Positions 7,335 to 14,386 of a stretch of 24,328 nt of DNA are shown here, piece after piece (the first letter of the stretch is position 1; the number at the start of each line of letters is the position of its first letter). This stretch comes from DASSUC01 sp035649895 (GTDB lineage Bacteria; Actinomycetota; Actinomycetes; Mycobacteriales; Micromonosporaceae): assembly GCA_035649895.1 (NCBI GenBank), contig DASRIS010000025.1, positions 1 to 24,328 on the forward strand, written 5' to 3'. Below the pieces are notes generated by a model. It was given only the letters and a program-made list of their open reading frames with translations. It searched no databases and was not told the origin of the DNA. A program made the position numbers and the translations under genes.

Positions 7335-8885
7335 TCACCAATGGACGGTGCCCAGCCGGATGTGGCCGCCGTCGGTCTGCCGGTCGCCTGGCGAGAACCA
7401 GGAGAAGACGTACGAGCCAGCGGTGCTCAGCTCCGGATGCCCGACAAAGGAGTAGCATCCGAACCCGCCACCCCGGCAGTGGTCGGGCACCCGGCCCGAC
7501 GGGCCGGCCGTCCACGGCCCCAGCGGCGAGTCGGCCCGGTAGATCCGGAAGTGCGGGCTGTCGAAGAAGCTGTCCTTGACCAGCATCGCCAGCCTCTTCC
7601 CGCCGCCGGCCCCGCTGAAGTCCGCCACGTGGACGCCCCATGGCTCCACCCCGGTCACCACCGACACGACCGAGCTGTCATCGGTCGTCCACTGTGCCGC
7701 CGCCCCGCCCGGCCTTCCCCACCAGTGGTAGTTGGCCGGGTTTCCCCAGGCCGCCGGGTTGGCGCTCACCCGCGCCACGAAGACCGTGCTCGGCCCTTGC
7801 CTGGAGCCGAACAGGTACAGGTAGCCATCGCCGCCAAAGACCGGGTTGGACACCGTCCTGGTGGGCGGCAGCCCGGCCGACATCGGGTTGGCGACGAACG
7901 GGGTGGCGAACCGCAGGAACTGGTTGGTCGCCGGGTCGTACTCGGCCATCCGCAGGCGCTCCACCGGCCAGCCACGGCCTTCGCCGATGGCGACGCAGAT
8001 CTCGGCCCAGATCAGCAGGACCCGGTTGGTGCCTGGGATGCGGGCTCCGCCGGACTCCCAGGCGGCGGCGTAGCTGTTGCTGCCCGAGCTGCCGCACGGG
8101 ACCGGGGGGTCATCCGGGGTGAGCAGCCCCTCCGCGGCCGGGAAGAAGTTCGCCGGTGAGGTGAGGCCGGGCTGGGGCGGGGCCGGCGGCCGGGGCAGCT
8201 CGTTGAGCGCGGTGGGCGCGACCCCTACTGTAAACGGTCCGGCCGCGGCAGAGCCGAGCGCCAGGAAGGCCGGCCCGTTGCGTTGGGCGGTGTCACCGAA
8301 GAGCCACAGCGCCTGCGTCGCGGAGTAGGCGATGCTGTGCCCGCCGTCCCGCCCGATCGGCCGGTCCGCGGTGTCCGCCGTGGACAGCACCCGTCCGATG
8401 TCGACAGTGGCCGTGGTGGTCGCCGATGCGGTGCGGAAGTTCTGCGTGGCGCTGAAGTCCGCCGGGTCCGGCCGCACCCCGGGCTGCGTGACGCCGCTGC
8501 CGGAGGGACCCACGCAGAGTCCCGGCTGGGCGATGTCGCGGTCGCCGTAGCCGCAGAACTGCGCGTGGTAGAGGGTGTCGGGGGACAGCCCGGTGGCGGT
8601 CTGGTTGAAGTCGACCATTCCGTTGGTGTTGACATTCGCGGTCACCCGGGGCGTGGTCAGGATGGTCGTGCTGCCGTCCGCCCAGTACTGGAACCAGCCG
8701 GTGCACGGGTTGCTCGTGGTCTCGGCCCGGCATGAGGTCTGGGCATGCAGCACCGCCGCGGTGTCGGTGACACCGGTCGGCACGGTGGCCCGCCCGTCGC
8801 AGCCGGCGACCAGCCCGGCCAGCGCGGTCATCGCGACAACGGCTGCGAGCCGGCGCCTCGGTCGTGAGTCGTTCCTGCCCAGCAC
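7335..8885 (-). CDS. Secreted lipoprotein with FN3-like and beta-propeller-like (DUF4185-type) regions
   Basis: The 516-residue product starts with a lipoprotein signal (RRRLAAVVAMTALAGLVAGC, lipobox VAGC, Cys29), so it is anchored on the outer face of the membrane. After it comes a small region resembling a fibronectin type III fold (about 35-150, with TATGLSPDTLYHAQFCGYGD). The C-terminal 340 residues have repeated propeller-like blades (GGHSIAYSATQALWLFGDT, NRVLLIWAEI, GDGYLYLFGS, KRLAMLVKDSF, GHPELSTAGSYVFSWFS), as in DUF4185/GH43-like five-bladed propellers. An enzymatic role on glycans is possible but not shown. GTG 8885 is chosen over an earlier in-frame ATG at 8966 because GGGGAGG (8891-8897) precedes it by 5 nt and the lipoprotein signal then fits. 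It heads the secreted-enzyme operon. Confidence 0.75.
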   Translation of the reverse strand: MLGRNDSRPRRRLAAVVAMTALAGLVAGCDGRATVPTGVTDTAAVLHAQTSCRAETTSNPCTGWFQYWADGSTTILTTPRVTANVNTNGMVDFNQTATGLSPDTLYHAQFCGYGDRDIAQPGLCVGPSGSGVTQPGVRPDPADFSATQNFRTASATTTATVDIGRVLSTADTADRPIGRDGGHSIAYSATQALWLFGDTAQRNGPAFLALGSAAAGPFTVGVAPTALNELPRPPAPPQPGLTSPANFFPAAEGLLTPDDPPVPCGSSGSNSYAAAWESGGARIPGTNRVLLIWAEICVAIGEGRGWPVERLRMAEYDPATNQFLRFATPFVANPMSAGLPPTRTVSNPVFGGDGYLYLFGSRQGPSTVFVARVSANPAAWGNPANYHWWGRPGGAAAQWTTDDSSVVSVVTGVEPWGVHVADFSGAGGGKRLAMLVKDSFFDSPHFRIYRADSPLGPWTAGPSGRVPDHCRGGGFGCYSFVGHPELSTAGSYVFSWFSPGDRQTDGGHIRLGTVHW

Positions 8886-8901
8886 CTCGGCCTCCCCTAG
8901 A

Positions 8902-8923
8902 TTAATAGAAGTATATCTATTAA
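8902..8923. promoter_or_regulatory. AT-rich 22-bp palindrome upstream of the lipoprotein gene (putative operator)
   Basis: Perfect 7-bp arms TTAATAG (8902-8908) and CTATTAA (8917-8923) flank AAGTATAT. It ends 4 bases before the GGGGAGG Shine-Dalgarno sequence of the lipoprotein gene. It shares the plus-strand core pattern ATAGA-NNN-ATAT with the site at 5816-5837. The same regulator probably binds both; this is inference. Confidence 0.65.
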
Positions 8924-8966
8924 CTGCGCTGCGGGTGAAACGCTGGCGGTCGGCTGTCCGGCTCAC

Positions 8967-9698
8967 TCAGCTCCGGCCGGCCAGCCACGGCTCGCGGGCC
9001 TGGCGGTGCGCCACACGCAGGTACGCCAGCTCGGCCAGGACGTGCAGGTAGGCGCCTGGCCGCAGCTTCGACCCGGCCGCGTGCGACCACCGTACGGGCA
9101 CCTCCGCCACCTGCCAGCCCAGCCGCGCGCACAGGTGCAGGATCTCCACGTCGATGGCCCAGCCGTTCAGCCTCGCCATGCCGAACAGCACCCGCGCCTG
9201 CGGCCCGGAGAACAGCTTGAAACCGCACTGGGTGTCGGAGATGCCGCGCACGGCAACCGCCCGGATCGCCAGGTTGCCCAGCCGGCCCAGCGTCTCGCGC
9301 AGGCGGCTCTGGCGTACCCCGATGGTGGCGCGGTGGAAGCGCGAGCCGATCGCCGCCACGGCGCCGTTGCGGGCCGCCCGCAGCCGCTCGATCTCGCTGA
9401 TCGGGGTGGACAGGTCGGCGTCTGACACGAGCACCTCGGCGCCCCGCGAGGCGAGGACACCGGTACGCAGGGCGTGCCCCTTACCGGCGTTGCGGGGCGA
9501 CCGGATCAGCCGGATCCCCGGCTCTCTGGCGGCGATGGTGGTGGCGATGGCGGCGGTCCGGTCGGTCGAGCCGTCATCGACAATGATCAGCTCCCAGCTC
9601 CGCCCGGACCGGCGCAGGTACCGGCACACTGACTCAACCGAGGCGCCGATGCGATCCTGCTCGTTGAAGGCGGGGATCACCACGGACAGGTCGACCAC
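8967..9698 (-). CDS. GT2 glycosyltransferase, polyprenyl-phosphate sugar transferase type
   Basis: This is a family 2 glycosyltransferase of the dolichyl/polyprenyl-phosphate glucosyl- or mannosyltransferase type, which loads a sugar onto a lipid carrier at the cytoplasmic face. The sequence shows the N-terminal nucleotide-binding motif LSVVIPAFNEQDRI, IIVDDGSTDRT, the metal-binding DADLSTP, and the GISDTQCGFKLF segment typical of this subfamily. No C-terminal membrane helices are present. GTG 9698 gives a normal N-terminus (VDLSVVIP) with GGGAG upstream. An in-frame GTG at 9815 would add 39 residues made largely of the repeat described at 9721-9774 and has no ribosome binding site, but it would leave only 16 bases to the DUF3068 gene. 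The product probably feeds the GT-C enzymes encoded nearby. Confidence 0.85.
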   Translation of the reverse strand: MVDLSVVIPAFNEQDRIGASVESVCRYLRRSGRSWELIIVDDGSTDRTAAIATTIAAREPGIRLIRSPRNAGKGHALRTGVLASRGAEVLVSDADLSTPISEIERLRAARNGAVAAIGSRFHRATIGVRQSRLRETLGRLGNLAIRAVAVRGISDTQCGFKLFSGPQARVLFGMARLNGWAIDVEILHLCARLGWQVAEVPVRWSHAAGSKLRPGAYLHVLAELAYLRVAHRQAREPWLAGRS

Positions 9699-9720
9699 GA
9701 CCCGCTCCCGAACCGACGGA

Positions 9721-9774
9721 TGGTCTCGTGCGAGCGGCTGGTCTCGTGCCAGCTGCCGTCCTCGTGCGAGCTGC
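9721..9774. repeat. Three 18-bp tandem repeats at the 5' end of the GT2 gene
   Basis: Units TGGTCTCGTGCGAGCGGC, TGGTCTCGTGCCAGCTGC and CGTCCTCGTGCGAGCTGC follow without gap. In the GT2 frame on the minus strand they would encode a repeating six-residue unit of the type Q-L-A-R-D/G-x. Whether this is translated depends on which GTG is used. Confidence 0.8.
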
Positions 9775-9831
9775 CGTGGAGCACCAGTGCCCTTCGGCAG
9801 CGCCCGCGGGACCACGACACGGCGCGAGCGC

Positions 9832-10809
9832 CTAGCCGGCGGCGTGCTTCGGCAGCTGGTCCGTCAGCGGCCCGCTCCGCCAGTCATCGGGGTCGGGCTC
9901 GCGGCGGCCGGTGTCGCCCGGAGCCGCCGGCCCGCGGTCGCGGTCGCGGGCCCAGAGCACCACGCCGAGGATGAGCACCACCAGGCCCAGGACCAGCGCT
10001 GCCAGCGGCACCCAGACGCCGATCAGGGCGACCGCGCCGGAGTCGTCCTCGGCCTGCTTGGACTGCTTGGCCACGGCGGCGTCGTCGTACGCGATGGTCA
10101 GGTCGGCGATCTGCATCTCGGTGCCGTCCGGTCGGGTCACCCACTGCTGCTGCTCTTCCTGGCCCTTGACGATGATGCCGGTGTCCGGCTCGACCCACAG
10201 CGTGCGGAGGTTCTGGTACGCGCCGTCCACCAGCGCCGCGGGGTTGTTCAGCAGGTTCAGCTTGGCCGGGCTCTTCGGCACCTTCTGGACGAACCGGTAG
10301 ACCTCAAGCCCACCGATTTCCTCCACGCCATCGAACGTGGCCGGGTAGGCCTTGTTGAGCCGGCCGTCGTAGAAGTCGTAGCTCTTGCGCTCGGTGTGGA
10401 ACGGGAACTTCAGCACCAGGCCGGTGATGTCCGCCGACGCGCCGTCAACGGTGTCGTACGGGACGCTGACCGCCTGCCCGGTGTGCCGGTCCAGCGCGAC
10501 CCGCATGGCGGTCTCGGAGACTTTGGTGCCGGTGGACGCGTCCTGCACGGTCACGTACGAGTCGTAGACGGTGACGTCCACGCTGGACACCTTCTCGCGG
10601 GCGTACACCGACCGCGTGCCGACGAGCGTGACCGGCGCCAGCGCACCGGTGGTGCGGTCGAGGCGCTGGCCAGACCCGGCCAGCTTGAACTCGGTGACCG
10701 AGTCGTTCGGGGTCTTCTCCAGCTCTGGCGCGACATACCACATAACGAGGGGTGCTGCTGCTACGAGGAAGACGCCGATCACGAACAACACGAACCCGAG
10801 CCGACGCAT
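9832..10809 (-). CDS. DUF3068 domain membrane-anchored protein
   Basis: The 325-residue protein has an N-terminal membrane segment (about 6-27, LGFVLFVIGVFLVAAAPLVMWY), a large extracytoplasmic beta-rich domain (about 30-280) and a second membrane helix near 285-305 followed by a charged, Pro/Arg-rich cytoplasmic tail. The pattern and wording (FPFHTERKSYDFYD, GLEVYRFVQKVP, TLWVEPDTGIIVKGQE) match DUF3068, a family of envelope proteins of actinomycetes sometimes called PorA-like. A porin function is not shown here. GGGAGGA lies about 6 nt before ATG 10809. It is divergent from the GT4 gene and sits upstream of the GT2 gene on the same strand, so a shared transcript with GT2 is likely. Confidence 0.85.
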   Translation of the reverse strand: MRRLGFVLFVIGVFLVAAAPLVMWYVAPELEKTPNDSVTEFKLAGSGQRLDRTTGALAPVTLVGTRSVYAREKVSSVDVTVYDSYVTVQDASTGTKVSETAMRVALDRHTGQAVSVPYDTVDGASADITGLVLKFPFHTERKSYDFYDGRLNKAYPATFDGVEEIGGLEVYRFVQKVPKSPAKLNLLNNPAALVDGAYQNLRTLWVEPDTGIIVKGQEEQQQWVTRPDGTEMQIADLTIAYDDAAVAKQSKQAEDDSGAVALIGVWVPLAALVLGLVVLILGVVLWARDRDRGPAAPGDTGRREPDPDDWRSGPLTDQLPKHAAG

Positions 10810-10819
10810 CGTAGTCCTC

Positions 10820-10856
10820 CCGACTGACGATCGTGAGGGCGTAAGTTACCAGTCGG
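10820..10856. promoter_or_regulatory. Divergent intergenic region with a 7-bp inverted repeat
   Basis: The 137 bases between the DUF3068 and GT4 starts must hold both promoters. CCGACTG (10820-10826) and CAGTCGG (10850-10856) form an inverted repeat with a 23-base spacer that contains the palindrome ACGATCGT. The left arm is next to the DUF3068 ribosome binding site. An operator or leader hairpin is possible; promoter boxes are not clear. Confidence 0.35.
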
Positions 10857-10946
10857 TTTGAGTTTTGGAAAGAGATGTGCCCCGCCCCTTCGCCGCCGGC
10901 CGAGACAGGTGCCGACAAGGTGGCCGGAAAGTCCTAAGGTGCGGGG

Positions 10947-12062
10947 ATGCCGCCAACCCACGTAATGTTCCTGAACTGGCGCGACACCAGCCACCCGGAA
11001 GCTGGCGGGTCTGAGCGCTATGTAGAGCAGTTGGCGAGCGGGCTGGCCGCCCAGGGGTACCAGGTCTCAGTGCACTGCGCCGACCATAGTGGAGCCAGGC
11101 CGGTGGAAGAGCGGGACGGAGTCCGTTTCGTCCGCCGGGGCGGCCGGCTCACGGTCTATGCGCATGGGCTGGCCGCAGTCGCGCGCCAGCGCCCCGACAT
11201 CGTCATTGACGTGCAGAACCACGTGCCGTTCTTCAGCGTGCTGGCGCATCGCCGGGTGGTCGTGGTGGTGCACCACGTCAGCCGTGACCAGTGGACGGTC
11301 ACCTTCGGCAAGGCTGTCAGCCGCATCGGCTGGTGGGTAGAGGCGTGGCTGACGCCCCGGCTCTACCGCCGTGCCCGCTACGTGGTCGTCTCGGGAGCTA
11401 CCCACGACGACCTGGTCGCACTCGGTGTTGGTGCGGAGCGGATCGACATCGTGCACAACGTCGCCGACCCGCCCCCGGTCGGCTTGGGGCCGGTCGCCCG
11501 GACGGCCTGGCCGACGATCTGCGTGCTGGCCCGGCTGATGCCGCACAAGCAGGTGGACCACGCCATCGAGGTGCTGGCCCGGCTGGTCCCGGACCATCCG
11601 GGCCTGCGGCTGCGCATCGTCGGCGAGGGACCGGTGCGCGCCGCGCTCGCTGCCCGGGCCGCCGACCTGGGGCTGGCCGATCGTATCGACTTTTCTGGCT
11701 GGCTCGATGAGCGGGCAAAGCACCGAGTGCTCGCCGAGGCCTGGCTGCTGCTGTGCCCGTCACTGAAGGAGGGCTGGGGCCGGGTCGTGATGGAGGCGGC
11801 GGTCCACGGCGTGCCCACGGTCGCGTACCGGCACGCGGGTGGCCTCGCCGAGTCGGTGCGCGACGGGGTGACCGGCCTACTCGCGAACGACCTGGAGGAG
11901 CTGGTCAAACACTGCGGCTGGCTGCTCGACCACGAGGCTGAGCGGGCGGCCCTCGGGCGGGCGGCCCGCGCGCACGCCGCGACGTTCAGCCTGGAACGGG
12001 CCCTTGCCGAGCTCGGTGCCGTGCTGGATCGGGTGTCGACGGGGCAGCCGGCTGGCCGCTGA
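10947..12062 (+). CDS. GT4 family glycosyltransferase (GT-B fold)
   Basis: This 371-residue cytoplasmic glycosyltransferase transfers a sugar from a nucleotide donor to a growing glycan. The N-terminal domain shows FLNWRDTSHPEAGGSERYV with the Gly-rich acceptor loop near residues 18-25. The C-terminal domain has VLARLMPHKQVDHAIE, LRIVGEGPVRAAL and the GT4 signature E-x7-E in SLKEGWGRVVMEAA (E275 and E283), followed by GVPTVAYRHAGGLAESVRDGVTG. The length is normal for the family. Donor and acceptor are not predictable from sequence alone. It lies within the envelope-glycan gene group and ends in a hairpin that overlaps its stop codon. Confidence 0.92.
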   Translation: MPPTHVMFLNWRDTSHPEAGGSERYVEQLASGLAAQGYQVSVHCADHSGARPVEERDGVRFVRRGGRLTVYAHGLAAVARQRPDIVIDVQNHVPFFSVLAHRRVVVVVHHVSRDQWTVTFGKAVSRIGWWVEAWLTPRLYRRARYVVVSGATHDDLVALGVGAERIDIVHNVADPPPVGLGPVARTAWPTICVLARLMPHKQVDHAIEVLARLVPDHPGLRLRIVGEGPVRAALAARAADLGLADRIDFSGWLDERAKHRVLAEAWLLLCPSLKEGWGRVVMEAAVHGVPTVAYRHAGGLAESVRDGVTGLLANDLEELVKHCGWLLDHEAERAALGRAARAHAATFSLERALAELGAVLDRVSTGQPAGR

Positions 12063-12075
12063 CGCGGTCAGCGGC
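12055..12075 (+). terminator. Hairpin over the GT4 stop codon
   Basis: GCCGCTGAC (12055-12063) pairs perfectly with GTCAGCGGC (12067-12075) around a 3-nt loop, and three further pairs including wobbles extend it outward. The TGA stop (12060-12062) lies in the left arm. GGTCAGCGGC recurs at 12090-12099, inside the end of the convergent gene. It is likely the terminator for GT4 despite the lack of a U tract. Confidence 0.55.
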
Positions 12076-12092
12076 TGGCAGCGCGGGGGCGG

Positions 12093-12272
12093 TCAGCGGC
12101 CGTAGTTCGGCGGCGGCTTGGCGTCGCCGAGCTTGCTGCTGAGCTCAACCTCGCTCTTCGGGAGGTCGCTCGGCTGCGACCCGTTGACCACCGCGACCAC
12201 GCCGAACGCGAACGCCACGGCCAGCAGGACCCCCACCAGTACGCCCACCAGGAAGCTGAAGCCGTTTCGCAT
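12093..12272 (-). CDS. DUF2613-like small membrane peptide
   Basis: This is a 59-residue peptide: MRNGFSF, one hydrophobic helix (VGVLVGVLLAVAFAFGVVAVV) and a polar tail ending KLGDAKPPPNYGR. Size, single helix and a GD...YG-R ending resemble DUF2613. In mycobacteria a DUF2613 gene (Rv0236A) lies next to aftD, and an AftD-like gene is also present about 3 kb away here. ATG 12272 is chosen over an upstream GTG/TTG extension to 12305 because AAGGGAG sits 6 nt before it. The first 128 bases overlap, in another frame, the 3' end of the large membrane-protein gene. The role may be as an accessory subunit of an envelope glycosyltransferase; that is inference. Confidence 0.7.
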   Translation of the reverse strand: MRNGFSFLVGVLVGVLLAVAFAFGVVAVVNGSQPSDLPKSEVELSSKLGDAKPPPNYGR

Positions 12273-14031
12273 TGTCACTCCCTTCGATGACGGGGACACT
12301 AACACCCGGTCCGCCCCACCACCTCATTCGATCCGTCAGCGATCTCCGGCGGGTCAGTGGCGCGAGCAGGGCACCAGCCAGGACGAGCAGGGCCGCGAGG
12401 TCCGCGACCAGCACCGCGGCGGCCGCGGGCGCCGGCGCGTCCACCTGCGACACCGGCCCGGGTACGCGGTAGAGCGACAGGTGCGCTCCAGTGTGGACGG
12501 GTACCAGCCGGTCTAGCAGCCCGTCCGGCAGCGGGCCGCCGACACCGTGCTGGACCGCCACCCAGCCCACCCCGACCGTACCGAGATCGGCTGCGGCGCC
12601 CCGGCCAAGCTGGGCGGCCACCGCGGCGGCCCGCGGGTCCTCGCCGGCCAGTGGCTCGCCGGCCACCCACAGCTGGTCGCCGAGGACCACCTCACCGGGG
12701 AAGTACCGGGGAGCCGGGTCGAGCACGGTCCGGCCGCCGTTCCAGGGAAAGTCGCGGTACGGCGTGAACGGCAGGACGGCCACCGCCCCGTGGCCGCCTC
12801 CGGTGGCGAGGATGTGGCGTACGGCCGCCCAGTCGGCCGGGTACGCCACCGGCCGCAGCCGACCGGCCCCACCCAGGGCCAGGTCAGGCACCACGGCCAC
12901 GGGCAGGACCACGGCCAGCAGGCCAAAGGCCGCCAGCACCCCGCGGTCCACGCTGCGGCGCTCCAGCGCCCCGGCGATCCGCGCCACCCCCGAGCCGAAC
13001 GCCAGCGCGCAGGCCAGCACCCACGGCGCGAGCCACTTCTGGGCATCACGCAGCAGCCCGGCACCGGTCAGCTCGGCCACCGCCCACCGGAGCAGGCCGG
13101 CCCCGCCGGGCAGCGCGGCGACCAGCGAGAGGACCAGTGACAGGGCCGCCAGGACGGCCAGCGACGCGGCGACCCGGCCGCCCCAGGCGCGTACCAGGCC
13201 GGCCACCCCGGCCGCGGCACCGGCCAGGACCAGCACGCCGAGCAGCGTCGCGAGGACCGTGGCGCGGCTGGCCGGCATCACCTCGCGGTTCCAGAAGCCA
13301 CCGAAGGTGACCACCGCCCCGACCACCCCGGACCAGTTCTCAGCCCGGGCGGCGAACGCGGCCACGCCGGCGGGGTCCGTGCCGCTGGCGCCCGGATGCA
13401 GCATGCCGGGCATCCACCACGGGGCGTTCAGCGCAGCGCCGTAGGTGGCGAGCAGGGCCAGCCGCCGCGCTCCGGCGGTCGCCACCGGCGCGAGCGCGAC
13501 CAGTAGGGCGAGCAGCCCGCCGGTAGGGGTGACGGCGGCAACGGCCATCGGGACCAGCAGCCTGGGCCAGCCGCCCGGGACACCCCGCCGCACGCGCAGC
13601 GCACCCGCCAGCACCCAGGGCAGGCAGGCGTACGCGACAAGTAGCGACCAGTGGCCCATGAAGAGCCGCTCGGCCACGTACGGGTTCCAGGCGTACAGCA
13701 CTCCTGCCGCGGCTCGGGCTGGGCGCTGGTCGACCGGGCACACAGCCGCCGCCCCGAGGAAGGACATGGCGAAGATGGCGACCAGCACCAGCTTCTGCAC
13801 GACCGCCCCGTCAACCAGCAGGGTGGCCAGCGAGACCACGGCGTCGACGGGAACCGCCCGGGGCAGGGCCGGTCCGAGGCCGACGCTGGCCGGCGAGAGC
13901 GGCTGCCGGGGAGTGAACACCATGTCGTAGGCGAGCACGTACCCGGGTGCCAGCAGCGGACCGACCGCCAGCACCGCCAGGCCGACACCGGCCGCGGGCA
14001 ACGCCGCCACGGCCATGCGCGCTACGGTCAC
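12145..14031 (-). CDS. Large multi-pass membrane protein, YfhO/GT-C-like
   Basis: This 628-residue protein has about ten or more hydrophobic helices across residues 5-430 and near 535-560, and an extracytoplasmic domain between (AVAVLPFTPYRDFPWNGGRTV...). YAWNPYVAERLFMGHWSLLVAYACLPW near residue 120 is the kind of loop found in YfhO-like and other GT-C-fold glycosyltransferases that use polyprenyl-phosphate sugars outside the membrane. A transferase activity is inferred, not shown. The last helix ends near base 12345, yet the frame stays open for another 67 codons and overlaps the DUF2613 gene, so the natural end may have been lost by a frameshift. GTG 14031 lacks a clear ribosome binding site; ATG 14016 is an alternative. 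Confidence 0.75.
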   Translation of the reverse strand: MTVARMAVAALPAAGVGLAVLAVGPLLAPGYVLAYDMVFTPRQPLSPASVGLGPALPRAVPVDAVVSLATLLVDGAVVQKLVLVAIFAMSFLGAAAVCPVDQRPARAAAGVLYAWNPYVAERLFMGHWSLLVAYACLPWVLAGALRVRRGVPGGWPRLLVPMAVAAVTPTGGLLALLVALAPVATAGARRLALLATYGAALNAPWWMPGMLHPGASGTDPAGVAAFAARAENWSGVVGAVVTFGGFWNREVMPASRATVLATLLGVLVLAGAAAGVAGLVRAWGGRVAASLAVLAALSLVLSLVAALPGGAGLLRWAVAELTGAGLLRDAQKWLAPWVLACALAFGSGVARIAGALERRSVDRGVLAAFGLLAVVLPVAVVPDLALGGAGRLRPVAYPADWAAVRHILATGGGHGAVAVLPFTPYRDFPWNGGRTVLDPAPRYFPGEVVLGDQLWVAGEPLAGEDPRAAAVAAQLGRGAAADLGTVGVGWVAVQHGVGGPLPDGLLDRLVPVHTGAHLSLYRVPGPVSQVDAPAPAAAAVLVADLAALLVLAGALLAPLTRRRSLTDRMRWWGGPGVSVPVIEGSDNAKRLQLPGGRTGGGPAGRGVRVRRGRGGQRVAAERPPEERG

Positions 14032-14064
14032 GCCCGTCCGCCCCGTTCTGCCGTCCCCCTCCCC

Positions 14065-14134
14065 TCAAGATCGCGATCAGGGCGGCAGATGTTTAGTGCG
14101 ACTGCACGTCTGGTGCCTGCGATCGCGATCTTGA
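14065..14134. repeat. Long inverted-repeat (cruciform) element upstream of two divergent genes
   Basis: TCAAGATCGCGATC (14065-14078) and GATCGCGATCTTGA (14121-14134) are perfect 14-bp arms. The 42-nt centre can fold further: GGC/GCC, CAGA/TCTG and GTGC-gact-GCAC. Each arm contains the self-complementary GATCGCGATC. It lies in the divergent region between the membrane protein (start 14031) and the flippase (start 14387), so it is not a simple terminator. It may be a dispersed palindromic repeat or a regulatory site. Confidence 0.8.
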
Positions 14135-14176
14135 TGGTGATGCAGCTGGGGTGGCGGGTGACATATTCCGAAATGC

Positions 14177-14271
14177 ACCCATGCGGCCGTGGGTAGAGCC
14201 GCCGGTCTCGGCGGCCTCCGGGCCCGGGTACGGGTGTAGGGCGCGCTGCGGTACCAGGCCCGTTACCTGGT
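14177..14271 (+). promoter_or_regulatory. Run of three small hairpins in the flippase upstream region
   Basis: The 355-base region 14032-14386 has no gene that I can support. Besides the cruciform element it holds ACCCATG/CGTGGGT (14177-14194, one T-G pair), GCCGCCG/CGGCGGC (14198-14215, 4-nt loop) and ACCAGG/CCTGGT (14253-14271). A structured 5' leader of the flippase mRNA is possible if the promoter is far upstream. No known riboswitch was recognised. Confidence 0.4.
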
Positions 14272-14386
14272 CGACGCGCTAGGTGCGCTGCGGAACGGGC
14301 GGCCACGGGCCTGGCCGGCGTGCGCAGGTGGCTTCGGGCACTGGTCTGCGACACTCGGTGCTCTCGACTCTCGGCAGGCAGGAACG

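Noticed and set aside
8886..8966. N-terminal extension of the lipoprotein to an ATG at 8966
   Set aside because: It would cross the palindrome and the good ribosome binding site, and would place 27 residues before the lipoprotein signal.
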